Of a DNA stretch of 35,520 bases, positions 22,818-32,500 are shown piece after piece. The DNA is taken from positions 1-35,520 of the forward strand of contig CABVRV010000035.1 of assembly GCA_902500755.1 (NCBI GenBank), read 5' to 3'. The position numbers and the translations under genes were made by a program. The notes under the pieces are model-generated. The model did no database searches. It was not told where the DNA came from and was given only the letters and a program-made list of their open reading frames with translations. Source of the stretch: an uncultured Nitrospira sp. (lineage in GTDB: Bacteria > Nitrospirota > Nitrospiria > Nitrospirales > Nitrospiraceae). Positions within the stretch are counted from its first letter, which is position 1, and every line of letters begins with the position of its first letter.

Positions 22818-23690
22818 TTAGATTAACGCGGCTTCTTTCAAGACACGAATCAATTTTTCGCGGGTGTCTTGCGCCATTGAGCAGAGCGGTAAGCGCAATT
22901 CTGGATCAATCTTGCCCATGAGCCCCAAGGCTTCCTTTACGGGGATGGGGTTGGTCTCATAGAACAGCGCCGCAAAGAGGGGAGAAAGTTTGAAATGAAG
23001 GCGTCGGGCCGCCTCAATCTTTCCCTCAGCAAAGGCCTGTACGAGATTCGCCATTTCTACAGGCATGATGTTCGCGGTGACAGTAATGACGCCCTTTGCT
23101 CCCACCGCCATCATCGGGAGTGTAAGAGAATCGTCACCCGCCAGTACGGTGAGACGGTCGCCACACAGCTGCACAATATCCGAAGCTTGTTGGACGGATC
23201 CGCTTCCTTCCTTGACTCCCATGATCGTCTGAATCGCTGAAAGACGAGCAATCGTTGCCGGAAGCATATTGACTCCGGTGCGACCAGGGATGTTGTAGAG
23301 GACTAGAGGTAAGTCAACTGCGTCTGCGACCGCTTTATAATGACGATAGAGACCTTCTTGCGTGGGCTTGTTGTAGTAGGGAGTAATCATCAAGGCTGCA
23401 TCGACACCGGCCTGTTTTGCATGTCGAGTGAGCGCAATGGCTTCTTCTGTGCTGTTTGAACCAGTTCCTGCAATGACCGGCACGCGCCGATGGACGACCT
23501 CGACCGTCAGCTCAATGACTCGATTGTGCTCGTCATGAGAAAGGGTGGCAGATTCGCCCGTTGTGCCGCAGGGAACGATGCCGTTAGTGCCATTGGCAAT
23601 TTGCCATTCGATCAGTTCAGCGAGAGCACGTTCATCAATTTTCCCCTGTCGAAACGGCGTGACAATGGCAACAAGAGATCCGGTAAACAT
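22818..23690 (-). CDS. dapA: 4-hydroxy-tetrahydrodipicolinate synthase
   Basis: DapA condenses pyruvate with aspartate semialdehyde. The 290-residue product (from ATG 23690; GGAG six bases upstream, within the end of lysA) has the family motifs MFTGSLVAIVTPF, GTNGIVPCGTTGESATL (about 34-50), VIAGTGSNSTEEAI, ITPYYNKPTQEGLYRHY with the catalytic Tyr region, LYNIPGRTGVNM, and the Schiff-base lysine in IMGVKEGSGS. An alternative in-frame GTG lies two codons upstream (23696) and would overlap the lysA stop by four bases. The catalytic set is complete. Confidence 0.95.
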   Translation of the reverse strand: MFTGSLVAIVTPFRQGKIDERALAELIEWQIANGTNGIVPCGTTGESATLSHDEHNRVIELTVEVVHRRVPVIAGTGSNSTEEAIALTRHAKQAGVDAALMITPYYNKPTQEGLYRHYKAVADAVDLPLVLYNIPGRTGVNMLPATIARLSAIQTIMGVKEGSGSVQQASDIVQLCGDRLTVLAGDDSLTLPMMAVGAKGVITVTANIMPVEMANLVQAFAEGKIEAARRLHFKLSPLFAALFYETNPIPVKEALGLMGKIDPELRLPLCSMAQDTREKLIRVLKEAALI

Positions 23691-23692
23691 AC

Positions 23693-24964
23693 TCACTCCG
23701 TGATATTCAGGAAAGGTGGAATCTGCTCGCCCTTTATCAGATCCTCATACCGTTCTCGTTCACGAATAACGTGGAACTCTCCATCTCTCACAAGCACTTC
23801 TGGAACCCGGGGACGAGAGTTGTAATTCGAGGCCATGACGAAGCCGTAGGCTCCGGCGCTCATCACCGCGAGCAACTCACCGGGCTTCACGACCGGTAGG
23901 GATCGATCTTTGGCCAGGAAATCTCCCGACTCGCAGACCGGGCCAACGATATCCACGGTCAGTTTTGCACGTCGCCCCGCTTCCTCGTTCACAGGGCGGA
24001 CCTCGTGGTAGGCCTCGTACAGACTTGGCCGAATGAGATCGTTCATGGCGGCGTCGACGATGACAAAGCTCTTGGTTTCCCCCTCCTTCAGGTACATGGC
24101 TTTCGTCACAAGAATACCGGCATTCCCGACGATGACACGTCCAGGTTCCATGACCAACGTGAGGTTCAACCCCTGCACGAGCGGTAAAACGGCGTTGGAT
24201 AGATCTTGTGGCAACGGCGGTTTTTCGTCTGAATAGGTGATGCCAAGCCCGCCTCCGATATTGAGGTAACGGATGTTCAGGCCTCTTTCTTTTAAAGTCC
24301 CGATAAGTGACACAACCTTCTTCAAAGCTGCTGTAAAAGGCGCCACATCCGTCAGCTGAGACCCAATATGGGCATGGACGCCCACGACCTCAATATGACT
24401 CATTGAAGCGGCGAGGACGAAGTCTTCTACTGCTCGCTCTGCCGCAATTCCGAACTTGCTTTTCTTGAGACCGGTGGAAATGTATGGATGAGTTTTCGGA
24501 TCGATATCAGGATTGATTCGAAGCGCGATGCGAGCTTTTCTGCCGACTTCAGCGGCGACCTGATTGATGGCATGGAGCTCAGCCGGGGATTCGACGTTAA
24601 ACATGAGGATGTCGGCTTTCAGTGCATCACGAATTTCATCAGGAGCCTTGCCGACTCCGGCGAATACGATTTTGGAGGCGGGCACACCGGCCTTCAAAGC
24701 TCGAAACAGCTCTCCCCCTGAGACAATATCCACTCCGCTTCCTTCTCTGGCCATCAGTCGCAGGATCGCGAGATTGGAGTTCGCTTTCATCGCGAACGCG
24801 ATGACGTGAGGAATATGTTTGAAGGCGCTGTCGTAGGCATGGAAATGACGGACGAGCGTAGTGTGGCTATAGATGTAGCATGGGGTGCCGAGTTCTTTTG
24901 CGATCCGGCTGACCGGCACCTGTTCGCAGTACAACTCTCCGTGGCGATATTCAAAACTATGCAT
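23693..24964 (-). CDS. lysA: Diaminopimelate decarboxylase
   Basis: LysA decarboxylates meso-diaminopimelate to lysine. The 423-residue fold-type III PLP enzyme shows TPCYIYSHTTLVRHFHAY near the N-terminus, the PLP lysine in HVIAFAMKANSNLAILRL (about 54-71), GSGVDIVSGGELFRALKAG, VVGVHAHIGSQLTD, YLNIGGGLGITY (about 235-246), VMEPGRVIVGNAG and VGPVCESGDFLAKDR with the active-site Cys. AAGGATCGGCGCG precedes the start. It lies in the operon between the small lipoprotein and dapA. Confidence 0.95.
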   Translation of the reverse strand: MHSFEYRHGELYCEQVPVSRIAKELGTPCYIYSHTTLVRHFHAYDSAFKHIPHVIAFAMKANSNLAILRLMAREGSGVDIVSGGELFRALKAGVPASKIVFAGVGKAPDEIRDALKADILMFNVESPAELHAINQVAAEVGRKARIALRINPDIDPKTHPYISTGLKKSKFGIAAERAVEDFVLAASMSHIEVVGVHAHIGSQLTDVAPFTAALKKVVSLIGTLKERGLNIRYLNIGGGLGITYSDEKPPLPQDLSNAVLPLVQGLNLTLVMEPGRVIVGNAGILVTKAMYLKEGETKSFVIVDAAMNDLIRPSLYEAYHEVRPVNEEAGRRAKLTVDIVGPVCESGDFLAKDRSLPVVKPGELLAVMSAGAYGFVMASNYNSRPRVPEVLVRDGEFHVIRERERYEDLIKGEQIPPFLNITE

Positions 24965-25009
24965 CGCGCCGATCCTTATAAAAATGTAGGTTCATCAAGC
25001 ACAATACCT

Positions 25010-25237
25010 TCATCGTGTTCCAACCGGATGAGACGGAGGAAGATTAATGTCGTGATCCTCTAGGGAAGGGTCGGCCACCACTGATCCTGTCCCTTCACGG
25101 TCTGTTTCAAGCGCATGCTGTCGCTTTTGTTTCTCGACCGTCACTGCGACACCCACGTATTCCGGGGCGACCGGGGACCCTACCACGCCGCAAGAGATCA
25201 GAAGCCCTGCCGATACAATAATCAAGAGAATGCTCAT
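25010..25237 (-). CDS. Small LptM-like lipoprotein between argH and lysA
   Basis: This 75-residue protein has a lipoprotein signal with lipobox LISC (Cys16), then GVVGSPVAPEY, which resembles the short conserved CGxxGPxxxP motif of LptM (YifL) and of the small lipoproteins often placed just before lysA in Proteobacteria. In E. coli, LptM assists maturation of the LptD-LptE lipopolysaccharide translocon. The rest is hydrophilic and probably disordered. Its start overlaps the argH stop by four bases (ATGA). Position and motif both support the assignment, but the sequence is short, so function is inferred. Confidence 0.55.
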   Translation of the reverse strand: MSILLIIVSAGLLISCGVVGSPVAPEYVGVAVTVEKQKRQHALETDREGTGSVVADPSLEDHDINLPPSHPVGTR

Positions 25238-26646
25238 GACAAGAATTTCTCTAGCTCCTTGATGCGCTGCTCAACTCGCACTTTGGCCGTTCCGCCGATT
25301 TGTCCTTTATGATCGATCGCCGCTGCAGTGGTCAGACGAGTGAATACTCCCTTTTCTATCCGCTCACAATATCCCCGCATCTCCTCCAATGACAAGTCGG
25401 TTATCTCACGACCCTGATCCAGGGCGGCGCGAACGATCCGACCGGTAATCCCATGCGCTTCGCGAAAAGGCACCCCCCTCAGGACTAAATAGTCGGCGAG
25501 TTCCGTCGCAAGCAGGCCGCCTCCCTGCAAGGCTCGTTGGAGTATTTCTTGGTTGACCTCTAGGCGACGCATCAGCTCGGTCATCACTCGGACGGAAGAT
25601 TGTACCGTGTCGAGGGCATCAAACAGCGCCGGCTTATCCTCCTGGAGGTCACGATTATAATTTAACGGCAAGGCTTTCAGCGTCGTCAGCAAACTGACTA
25701 AGTGGCCGTAGACCCGTCCGGTTTTTCCTCGAACCAGTTCTGGAATATCCGGGTTTTTCTTCTGGGGCATCATGCTACTTCCGGTGCAGAAGGCATCAGG
25801 GAGATCGACGAACTGAAATTCCTGCGAGGCCCACAAGATCAACTCTTCACTCAGCCGTGAGAGATGCATCATCACGATGGAAAGAGCGGAGGCAGATTCG
25901 ATCATGAAATCTCGATCGGAGACCGCATCCATGCTGTTTGCGGTGATCGCGGGAAACCCTAACAGTTCAGCGGTGTATCGACGATTCACCGGGTAATTCG
26001 TGCCGGCCAAGGCTCCGGAACCCAGCGGCATGACATTAAGCCGACCTCTCGCGTCTCGCAGCCGACCTTTGTCCCGTTCAAACATCTCCACGTACGCCAA
26101 TAAGTGATGCGCGAACAGGACCGGCTGGGCTCGTTGCAGATGTGTATACCCGGGCATGATGATTTCACGGTTCGCACCGGCCTTCATCACCAGCACGCGT
26201 TGCAATCCGATCAGTTGCTCCTGCAGCTGATCCAGCTGCCTGCGCAGGTACAGCCGAATATCCAGTGCGACCTGATCGTTTCGGCTTCGCCCCGTGTGCA
26301 GCTTGCCCCCTAATGGGCCGATTGTTTCGGTCAATCTTCGTTCGATCGCCATATGAATGTCTTCATCTTGAGACAAGAATTTAAACCGTCCACGATCCAG
26401 TTCTCGCTTCACCGATTCCAATCCGCGGACGATCCTTTGCGTCTCCGAAAGTGTCAGCACCCGTGCTTTCTGCAGCGTTTTACAATGAGCAATGCTCCCG
26501 GCAATGTCATCGGCATAGAGTCTGAAGTCGACCGTCACCGACCTGGTAAAGGCATCCACCAACTGATCGGTCTTTTCGCGGAACCGACCGTCCCAAGCCT
26601 TGCCTCTTCCGATCGTAGCGTTCGGACGGCCATTCTTTTTAGCCAT
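25234..26646 (-). CDS. argH: Argininosuccinate lyase
   Basis: ArgH splits argininosuccinate into arginine and fumarate. The 470-residue protein follows the fumarase/aspartase superfamily: KAWDGRFREKTDQLVDAFTRSV near the N-terminus, DEDIHMAIERRLTETIG, GKLHTGRSRNDQVALDIRL (about 104-122), MPGYTHLQRAQPVLFAHHLL, and the superfamily signature GSSMMPQKKNPDIPEL (about 286-301) with the catalytic Ser loop. The start codon shares its A with the argG stop (TGATG). Confidence 0.96.
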   Translation of the reverse strand: MAKKNGRPNATIGRGKAWDGRFREKTDQLVDAFTRSVTVDFRLYADDIAGSIAHCKTLQKARVLTLSETQRIVRGLESVKRELDRGRFKFLSQDEDIHMAIERRLTETIGPLGGKLHTGRSRNDQVALDIRLYLRRQLDQLQEQLIGLQRVLVMKAGANREIIMPGYTHLQRAQPVLFAHHLLAYVEMFERDKGRLRDARGRLNVMPLGSGALAGTNYPVNRRYTAELLGFPAITANSMDAVSDRDFMIESASALSIVMMHLSRLSEELILWASQEFQFVDLPDAFCTGSSMMPQKKNPDIPELVRGKTGRVYGHLVSLLTTLKALPLNYNRDLQEDKPALFDALDTVQSSVRVMTELMRRLEVNQEILQRALQGGGLLATELADYLVLRGVPFREAHGITGRIVRAALDQGREITDLSLEEMRGYCERIEKGVFTRLTTAAAIDHKGQIGGTAKVRVEQRIKELEKFLS

Positions 26647-27860
26647 CAGGACGAAGCCTTCTTCCTTTGGGCACGGATTCTGAGCCGCAAGGCATTCAAG
26701 CGGATGAAACCCTCCGCATCTTTCTGATTATATACGTCGTCCTCTTCAAACGTGGCGACGTCGAGTCGATAGAGTGACTGTTTCGATTTCCGTCCTGCCA
26801 GAGTGCAGCTTCCTTTGTAGAGCTTTACACGCGCCATACCGCTCACGTCTTTTTGTGCTTCATCGATCGCTGCCTGTACCATTGTGCGCTCGGGGCTGAA
26901 CCAATAGCCGTTATAAATCAAGTCGGCAAATCGAGGGATGAGGCTGTCTCGGAAGTGGAGGACTTCACGATCCATCGTCAAGGATTCAAGCCCGCGATGC
27001 GCAACGTGCAGAATCGTCCCTCCCGGTGTTTCGTACACCCCTCGCGATTTCATTCCGACGTAGCGGTTTTCGACCAGATCAACGCGTCCGATGCCATGCG
27101 CACCGCCCAGTTTATTGAGATGCGCGAGGAGTGTCGCGGGGCTCATCTTCTTGCCGTTGATCGCGATGGGGTTGCCTCCTTGGTACTCGATCTCGACCTC
27201 TTGCGGCGTATTCGGTGCCTTCTCCGGCGAGACGGTCATCTGGAAGATTTCATCGGGCGGCGATTCCCAGGGATCTTCAAGAATGCCGCCTTCGTAGCTG
27301 ATGTGAAACAGATTTGGGTCCGTGCTATAGGGCTTCGCTTTGGTTGCCGTCACGGGAATCCCATGATGTTCCGCATATTCGATAAGCTGACGCCGGGAGC
27401 GCATCGTCCATTCTCGCCAAGGCGCAATAATCTTCAAGCTTGGCGCAAGCGCCATGTAGGTGAGCTCGAAACGAACTTGATCATTGCCCTTTCCCGTCGC
27501 TCCATGTGAGACCGCTTCAGCTCCTTCCTTGAGCGCGATTTCAGCTTGCCGACGAGCAATCAACGGACGAGCGATGGAGGTCCCCAATAGGTAGCAGCCT
27601 TCATACATCGCGTTCCCACGGAGCATTGGAAAGACATAGTCTTTGACGAACGTCTCACGCAAGTCCTCGACATAGACCTTCTTGACGCCGAGCGCCTGAG
27701 CCTTGGCCTTGACGGCCTTGAGATCTTCTCCCTGTCCAAGGTCGGCGCAAAACGCGATGATCTCGGCCTGATAGGTTTCTTGCAGCCACTTCAGGATGAC
27801 GGAGGTATCCAGTCCGCCAGAATACGCGAGAACGATTTTCTTGATAGGGTTTGGTCTCAT
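26646..27860 (-). CDS. argG: Argininosuccinate synthase
   Basis: ArgG ligates citrulline and aspartate using ATP. The 404-residue protein has the PP-loop [20 protein letters not shown] near residue 8-27, [17 protein letters not shown] (about 87-103), [15 protein letters not shown] (about 117-131), and [27 protein letters not shown], all as in the family. AGGA precedes ATG 27860 by about ten bases, and the argF stop lies ten bases upstream. Length is normal for the family. Confidence 0.97.
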   Translation of the reverse strand: MRPNPIKKIVLAYSGGLDTSVILKWLQETYQAEIIAFCADLGQGEDLKAVKAKAQALGVKKVYVEDLRETFVKDYVFPMLRGNAMYEGCYLLGTSIARPLIARRQAEIALKEGAEAVSHGATGKGNDQVRFELTYMALAPSLKIIAPWREWTMRSRRQLIEYAEHHGIPVTATKAKPYSTDPNLFHISYEGGILEDPWESPPDEIFQMTVSPEKAPNTPQEVEIEYQGGNPIAINGKKMSPATLLAHLNKLGGAHGIGRVDLVENRYVGMKSRGVYETPGGTILHVAHRGLESLTMDREVLHFRDSLIPRFADLIYNGYWFSPERTMVQAAIDEAQKDVSGMARVKLYKGSCTLAGRKSKQSLYRLDVATFEEDDVYNQKDAEGFIRLNALRLRIRAQRKKASS

Positions 27861-27870
27861 GTGAGAATTC

Positions 27871-28845
27871 CTACCGTGCGCCTTTCTTCCGGGTGAGCAA
27901 CTGGCTCAAAATCGCCTTTTGCATATGCAGCCGATTTTCGGCCTGGTCAATGGTCACCGACTGCGGACCATCCAGCACGTCCGCAGTAATCTCCTCCCCA
28001 CGATGGGCCGGCAAACAATGCATCACGATGGCATCGGGCTTCGCCCGATGCAGTAATCGCTTATTCAACTGGTAGGGTGTCAGGGTCCGTAATCGTCTGG
28101 CTTGTTCTCGCTCGCGCCCCATGCTAATCCAGACGTCGGTGTACACCACGTCCGCTTCTTTGACTGCCACTAAGGGATTCTCGACCACCTCGACAGCGGC
28201 ACCGGTAGCCTGACCCTCCATTCTGGCGCGATCAATCACCCGTTGATCGGGCTGATAGCCAGAAGGGCATCCGATCACCACGCGCATGCCCATCTTTGCC
28301 CCCACTTCGATAAGCGAATTGGCGACGTTGTTCCCGTCCCCGATGTAGGCCAAGCTGATTCCCTTGAGTCGACCTTTGATTTCCTGAATCGTCAGTAAAT
28401 CCGACAAGGCCTGACATGGATGGCTGTGGTCGGTCAACCCGTTAATGACCGGCATGGTGGCCTCAGCGGCCCACTCTTCGACGATCGAATGATCATAAGT
28501 CCGTATGACGATCCCATCTAGGTAACGGGACAGCACTCGAGCGGTGTCTGAGACCGTCTCCCCGCGTGAAAGCTGAATGTCGCCCATGGGAAGCCCCAGC
28601 GCGTGGCCACCCAATTGATTCATGCCCGCCTCAAACGATACGCGGGTCCTCGTCGATGGCTTTTGAAAGAGAAGCCCCAGGGTTTTACCAACCAGCAAAC
28701 GATGTGGTATGCCCTGGCGTTGCTTGTTCTTGAGCGAGGCCGCCAACCGCAGTAAGTCCAGGATCTGCTTTTGCGGCATCGTGGCGACGTCTACCAGATC
28801 CTTCGCGTAGTGAACGGGGCTGCCGTATCGGGTTGATCTAGTCAT
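27871..28845 (-). CDS. argF: Ornithine carbamoyltransferase
   Basis: ArgF makes citrulline from ornithine and carbamoyl phosphate. The 324-residue product has the carbamoyl-phosphate loop [25 protein letters not shown], the [11 protein letters not shown] motif (about 139-149), [12 protein letters not shown], and the ornithine loop [12 protein letters not shown] (about 278-289). ATG 28845 shares a base with the argD stop (TGATG), giving tight translational coupling. Confidence 0.97.
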   Translation of the reverse strand: MTRSTRYGSPVHYAKDLVDVATMPQKQILDLLRLAASLKNKQRQGIPHRLLVGKTLGLLFQKPSTRTRVSFEAGMNQLGGHALGLPMGDIQLSRGETVSDTARVLSRYLDGIVIRTYDHSIVEEWAAEATMPVINGLTDHSHPCQALSDLLTIQEIKGRLKGISLAYIGDGNNVANSLIEVGAKMGMRVVIGCPSGYQPDQRVIDRARMEGQATGAAVEVVENPLVAVKEADVVYTDVWISMGREREQARRLRTLTPYQLNKRLLHRAKPDAIVMHCLPAHRGEEITADVLDGPQSVTIDQAENRLHMQKAILSQLLTRKKGAR

Positions 28846-30062
28846 CAATGGTGTGAATCTTTTCCGGCCGTCATGCGTTGGTTCAGCAGCGTACTGAGTA
28901 GATCAAGGAGTTTATCGATCTCTCGTTGTGCAATGATCAAGGGCGGCACGAAGCGCAGCACTCGTTCGGTTGCGGCATTGATGAGCACCCCACGGGCCAG
29001 CGCATCCGCGACCACTGCTCTGGCGTCGGCCTCCAGCTCCACACCTTGCAAGAGGCCAAGGCCGCGTACGTCTTTCACGATGCGGTAGCGATCCTTGCAG
29101 TCGGTCAGCCCCTTCGCCAGGTACTGGCCCATTGACTTCGCGTGATCCAAGACGCGGCCTTCGAGCAGCACCCGGCAGACAGCCAGCGCCGCGGCACAGG
29201 CCAGAGGGTTGCCACCGAATGTCGATGCATGGGCTCCTGGTGTAAAAGCGGCGGCGGCTGACTCGGTCGCCAAGCAAGCTCCGATTGGAACTCCCCCGGC
29301 CAGGCCCTTTGCAAGGGTCATGATGTCAGGTTTCACCCCGAGTTGTTCGTAGGCGAAGAAGGTACCGGTTCTCCCGATGCCGGTCTGGATTTCATCAAAA
29401 ATCAGAAGTATGTCTTGCTGCGTACAGAGTTCCCGCAGGCTCTTCAGGTAATCGCGTGTGGCGACATGCACACCGCCTTCTGCCTGAATGGGCTCCAGCA
29501 TAATGGCGGCGGTCTGCTCATTGACCATAGACTCAAGCGCGCTGAAATCATTGAACGGCGCATAGGCAAAACCAGGCATCAACGGCTCGAAGCCCTTCTG
29601 AACCTTGTCTTGGCCGGTCGCGGTGAGCATGCCCAATGTACGGCCATGGAACGAATTCTTCATCGTGATGACTTCGAACCGCTTCGCTCCATGTCGTTCA
29701 TGCCCGTAGCGTCGTGCCAGTTTAATCGCCGCTTCGTTGGCTTCAGCGCCGCTGTTGCAGAAGAACACGCGGTCGGCAAACGAGTGGTCAACGAGGAGAC
29801 GCGCCAGCTTTACCTGAGGTTCTGTGTAATACAGGTTCGACGTGTGGATCAGTTGCGCTGCCTGGCGTTGAATCGCTCGAACAAGGTCTGGATGACCGTG
29901 CCCTAAGACGTTGACGGCTATCCCTCCGACGAAATCGAGATACTCTCGCCCCTCCAGGTCGTAGACCTTGGCGCCCCGTCCCCGGACGATCGAGATCGGC
30001 TGCCGACTGTACGTCTGCATCAAGTATTTAGCGGCATCGTCTTTCAGTTCTTCGGTCGGCAT
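28845..30062 (-). CDS. argD: Acetylornithine aminotransferase
   Basis: This 405-residue fold-type I PLP enzyme converts N-acetylglutamate semialdehyde to N-acetylornithine. Seen: YLDFVGGIAVNVLGHGHPDLV (about 41-61), FCNSGAEANEAAIKLARRYG, FHGRTLGMLTATGQ, AIMLEPIQAEGGV, LIFDEIQTGIGRTGTFFAYE with the PLP-binding Asp, and the Schiff-base lysine in TLAKGLAGGVPIGA. In bacteria with the succinylase DAP route ArgD can also serve DAP synthesis, but with DapL present that is unnecessary here. It is the first gene of the eight-gene operon; the 180-base divergent gap with the DUF2628 gene must hold its promoter, but no strong pair was found. Confidence 0.95.
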   Translation of the reverse strand: MPTEELKDDAAKYLMQTYSRQPISIVRGRGAKVYDLEGREYLDFVGGIAVNVLGHGHPDLVRAIQRQAAQLIHTSNLYYTEPQVKLARLLVDHSFADRVFFCNSGAEANEAAIKLARRYGHERHGAKRFEVITMKNSFHGRTLGMLTATGQDKVQKGFEPLMPGFAYAPFNDFSALESMVNEQTAAIMLEPIQAEGGVHVATRDYLKSLRELCTQQDILLIFDEIQTGIGRTGTFFAYEQLGVKPDIMTLAKGLAGGVPIGACLATESAAAAFTPGAHASTFGGNPLACAAALAVCRVLLEGRVLDHAKSMGQYLAKGLTDCKDRYRIVKDVRGLGLLQGVELEADARAVVADALARGVLINAATERVLRFVPPLIIAQREIDKLLDLLSTLLNQRMTAGKDSHH

Positions 30063-30241
30063 AATGACGAATCCTCTGAGAAAGACAGGAAAACTAGCAC
30101 AGCGTCAAGCCCAAGAGCAATAAGTGGAGTCTCGAGAAAGGTTGTCATTAGAGAAGCCTCTTGATCTAATTTTTGTGAGTGGGCAGGGAACATGGAGATA
30201 GACCAGATAGTCCACTTTCAAGTATGGTAAGGTGACGTGCC

Positions 30242-30892
30242 ATGATGGCCTGTAGCCAATGCAGCCGACAAAATCCTGATGACGCCAATTTCTGCTATCA
30301 GTGTGGCGCCAAGTTGGGTGAAGCCCCGGCCGCCGTCGAGGCGGCGACGGAGGCATCCGCCGCTCGACCAATTCAAAGCGAGGAAGCGCTTTGGCGCCAA
30401 TTCATCGGTCCCAATGCCGACCACTATGTGTCCGTCTTCAAAAAATTCTCATCGAACGGCCAACCACGGTTCGCTCTCTCGTGGAACTGGCCGGCGTTTC
30501 TCTATATTTCGTTTCTGTGGTTTCTCTATCGCAAGATGTATCTGCACGCCTTCGTCTATGCCGTCGGCCCGATGGTTTCGACCTACCTCACGGGAGATTT
30601 TTCTGCCGGCATCGTCTGGAGCATCATGGCGGGGGCCACAGCCAACTATCTCTATTATTGGCATTGCCGCGAGCATATCACTGAAATCAAGAAGGCAGGG
30701 GGAACGGATCAGGCTGGACAAGACACGGCACTCAAAGAATCGGGCGGAGTGCAACCGTATGTCATTTGGGTCGGAGTCTTCTTCTACATCATCTTTCTGG
30801 CTACGCTGACAAAGATGGTTCAAGAAGGTCCGCCAGGTCTCGATCGACCGGCCGGCGAAACAGGCCGAAGTCACGGCGCCAGCGTGACGTGA
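30242..30892 (+). CDS. Zinc-ribbon DUF2628 membrane protein
   Basis: The 216-residue protein starts with a zinc ribbon (Cys4, Cys7, Cys18, Cys21: ACSQCSRQNPDDANFCYQCGAKLG). An Ala/Glu linker follows, then a DUF2628 domain with FALSWNWPAFLYISFLWFLYRKMY (about 77-100; seen here as separate FALSWNWPAF and YRKMYLHAF elements). Further hydrophobic segments lie at about 100-135 and 172-195. The zinc ribbon probably faces the cytoplasm. No function is established for the family. It is divergent from argD and may share a control region with it. Confidence 0.8.
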   Translation: MMACSQCSRQNPDDANFCYQCGAKLGEAPAAVEAATEASAARPIQSEEALWRQFIGPNADHYVSVFKKFSSNGQPRFALSWNWPAFLYISFLWFLYRKMYLHAFVYAVGPMVSTYLTGDFSAGIVWSIMAGATANYLYYWHCREHITEIKKAGGTDQAGQDTALKESGGVQPYVIWVGVFFYIIFLATLTKMVQEGPPGLDRPAGETGRSHGASVT

Positions 30893-30951
30893 ATCATCAA
30901 ATCGCTATTTTTGTGTTCGGGTTCTTTCTGTCCGAGTGAGGAGCATAGAAG

Positions 30952-31557
30952 ATGGCACGGTTAGTCTTGCTTCGTCATGGTGAGTCACAGTGGAACTTGG
31001 AAAATCGTTTCACGGGGTGGGTTGATGTCCCACTCTCTCCGAAGGGCATCGAGGAAGCGAAACAAGCCGGTGAAAAGCTCCGTGGCTTTACGTTCGACCG
31101 AGCCTTCACATCGGTGCTCAGCCGGGCGAATGAGACGTTGCGAATCGTGTTGGAGACGATCGGGCAACCCACGATTCCCATTGAGAAGGACAAAGCCTTG
31201 AACGAACGGATGTATGGAGAACTTCAGGGGTTGAATAAGGCTGAAACCGCTAAAAAGTATGGGGATGCCCAGGTGAAAATCTGGCGAAGAAGCTATGATG
31301 TGAAACCGCCCGGCGGGGAAAGCCTCAAAGACACAGCCGAACGTACCTTGCCCTATTACGAGAAGATGATCAAGCCCTCCCTGTCAAAGGGCGAGACGAT
31401 CATCATCGCGGCGCACGGCAACAGCCTGCGGGCGCTGGTAATGGAGTTGGACCAATTATCGAAGGAAGAGGTGTTGGAGCTGAATATTCCGACAGGAGCT
31501 CCGCTCCTCTATGAATTTGACGAGAGCGGCAAGGTCTTGGCGCATCGGTACCTATGA
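30952..31557 (+). CDS. gpmA: 2,3-bisphosphoglycerate-dependent phosphoglycerate mutase
   Basis: The enzyme interconverts 3- and 2-phosphoglycerate. The 201-residue protein has the phosphohistidine motif [20 protein letters not shown] (His9), [28 protein letters not shown], the catalytic Glu in [35 protein letters not shown] and the second His in [17 protein letters not shown]. It is shorter than the ~230-250 residue enterobacterial enzyme because the loops after the YGELQG region are compact, a pattern common in this subfamily. GAGGAG lies ten bases before the ATG. Confidence 0.92.
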   Translation: MARLVLLRHGESQWNLENRFTGWVDVPLSPKGIEEAKQAGEKLRGFTFDRAFTSVLSRANETLRIVLETIGQPTIPIEKDKALNERMYGELQGLNKAETAKKYGDAQVKIWRRSYDVKPPGGESLKDTAERTLPYYEKMIKPSLSKGETIIIAAHGNSLRALVMELDQLSKEEVLELNIPTGAPLLYEFDESGKVLAHRYL

Positions 31558-31589
31558 ATGGCGAAGTTTATCTTCGCGTGGGGTAGTCC

Positions 31590-32108
31590 CTACAGAGCCT
31601 CGTCGAGTAACCTGCCATACTCCGACGCTGGAGCATAATCGATCAACAACACCAGGAGCTTGGGTCGGTCTTCAGACGAGACAAGGCCGTGATCCTCGAT
31701 TAACGCCGCAGTTTCAGCACAAATACCCATATGACTGATTCCTTCCTGATCCGCGAGCCGGGCATAATGTTCTCGTCGTTCGTTCAGTTCAAGTTGATAC
31801 TCACCCCAGGTACCTTGTCCTAACTGTCCTGATTCCCACCAGGTGCTCTGGATCGACTCGAACAGCTGTTCCTTGATCGCCGCCCGATACTTGGTGGGGA
31901 TATGCGCATCCACCGCAGCCAGGACCCAGTACAGATTCAGTGACAAAATCTCACGGGCGATTTGTTGTGCAGTTGAGTCCGATACCCCAAGACCATATTC
32001 CTCAAGCTGTGCGACCGTGATGGGCTGCGGCATCGCTTTGAACAGGGCAGCTGCGGCTTCTACTGGAGTCATAGGATTTCTCGTGTTGCCAGGCAGGATA
32101 CTGTACAA
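31590..32108 (-). CDS. Hypothetical protein, up to 172 aa
   Basis: A soluble, predicted mainly helical protein. The frame opens at 32108, but the segment from ATG 32072 (MTPVEAAAALFKAMPQPITVAQLEEYG) looks like the natural N-terminus; neither start has a clear ribosome binding site. Trp- and acidic-rich stretches (STWWESGQLGQGTWGEYQLELNE split over about 88-110) and a C-terminal LLVLLIDYAPASEYGRLLDEAL are seen. I recognise no family. It converges with gpmA with a 32-base gap. Confidence 0.5.
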   Translation of the reverse strand: MYSILPGNTRNPMTPVEAAAALFKAMPQPITVAQLEEYGLGVSDSTAQQIAREILSLNLYWVLAAVDAHIPTKYRAAIKEQLFESIQSTWWESGQLGQGTWGEYQLELNERREHYARLADQEGISHMGICAETAALIEDHGLVSSEDRPKLLVLLIDYAPASEYGRLLDEAL

Positions 32109-32198
32109 CTTGTGCTGCCCTCAAGCGGCTTGTTCAGGCATAAATAGCGTTCTACCCCATCCCTTTACCTTCCATGGCCTACGCTAATCTCGACATAC

Positions 32199-32332
32199 CT
32201 CACTGAATCGATTCGGATACTTTCCATGAATCGAAATCGATACATTTGCTAAGGCCCCCATTTCGTCGGGCCACAAGAAAATGAGGAAATTCGCGTCGTT
32301 GTAAGTAGATTCACCATGGCCCGTTCCTTGCT
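32199..32332. repeat. Diverged dispersed repeat, copy 1
   Basis: Begins CTCACTGAATC, continues TTCGGATACT and GAATCGAAA, and ends around TTCCTTGCT. The same blocks in the same order and nearly the same spacing occur at 33083-33213. It contains the perfect palindrome GAATCGATTC. Alignment was by eye; the middle is poorly conserved. Confidence 0.45.
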
Positions 32333-32441
32333 GATCGAGTGGTACGGGTGAAGAAGCTCTTATGCGGTGACACGTGGGTTGGTGATATGGCCCTAGCGCG
32401 TGATGGACTAAAAGCATCTAGTAACTACGGATGATCGTATT

Positions 32442-32500
32442 CATTCCAAGGAGGAATTGCACAAGCTCCCGTTGCGGTGATACCAGCCAGCCTTGGAATG
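32442..32500. repeat. 10-bp inverted repeat, possible hairpin
   Basis: CATTCCAAGG (32442-32451) is matched by CCTTGGAATG (32491-32500), 39 bases apart. No T-run follows on either strand, so it is not a typical terminator. Confidence 0.5.
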
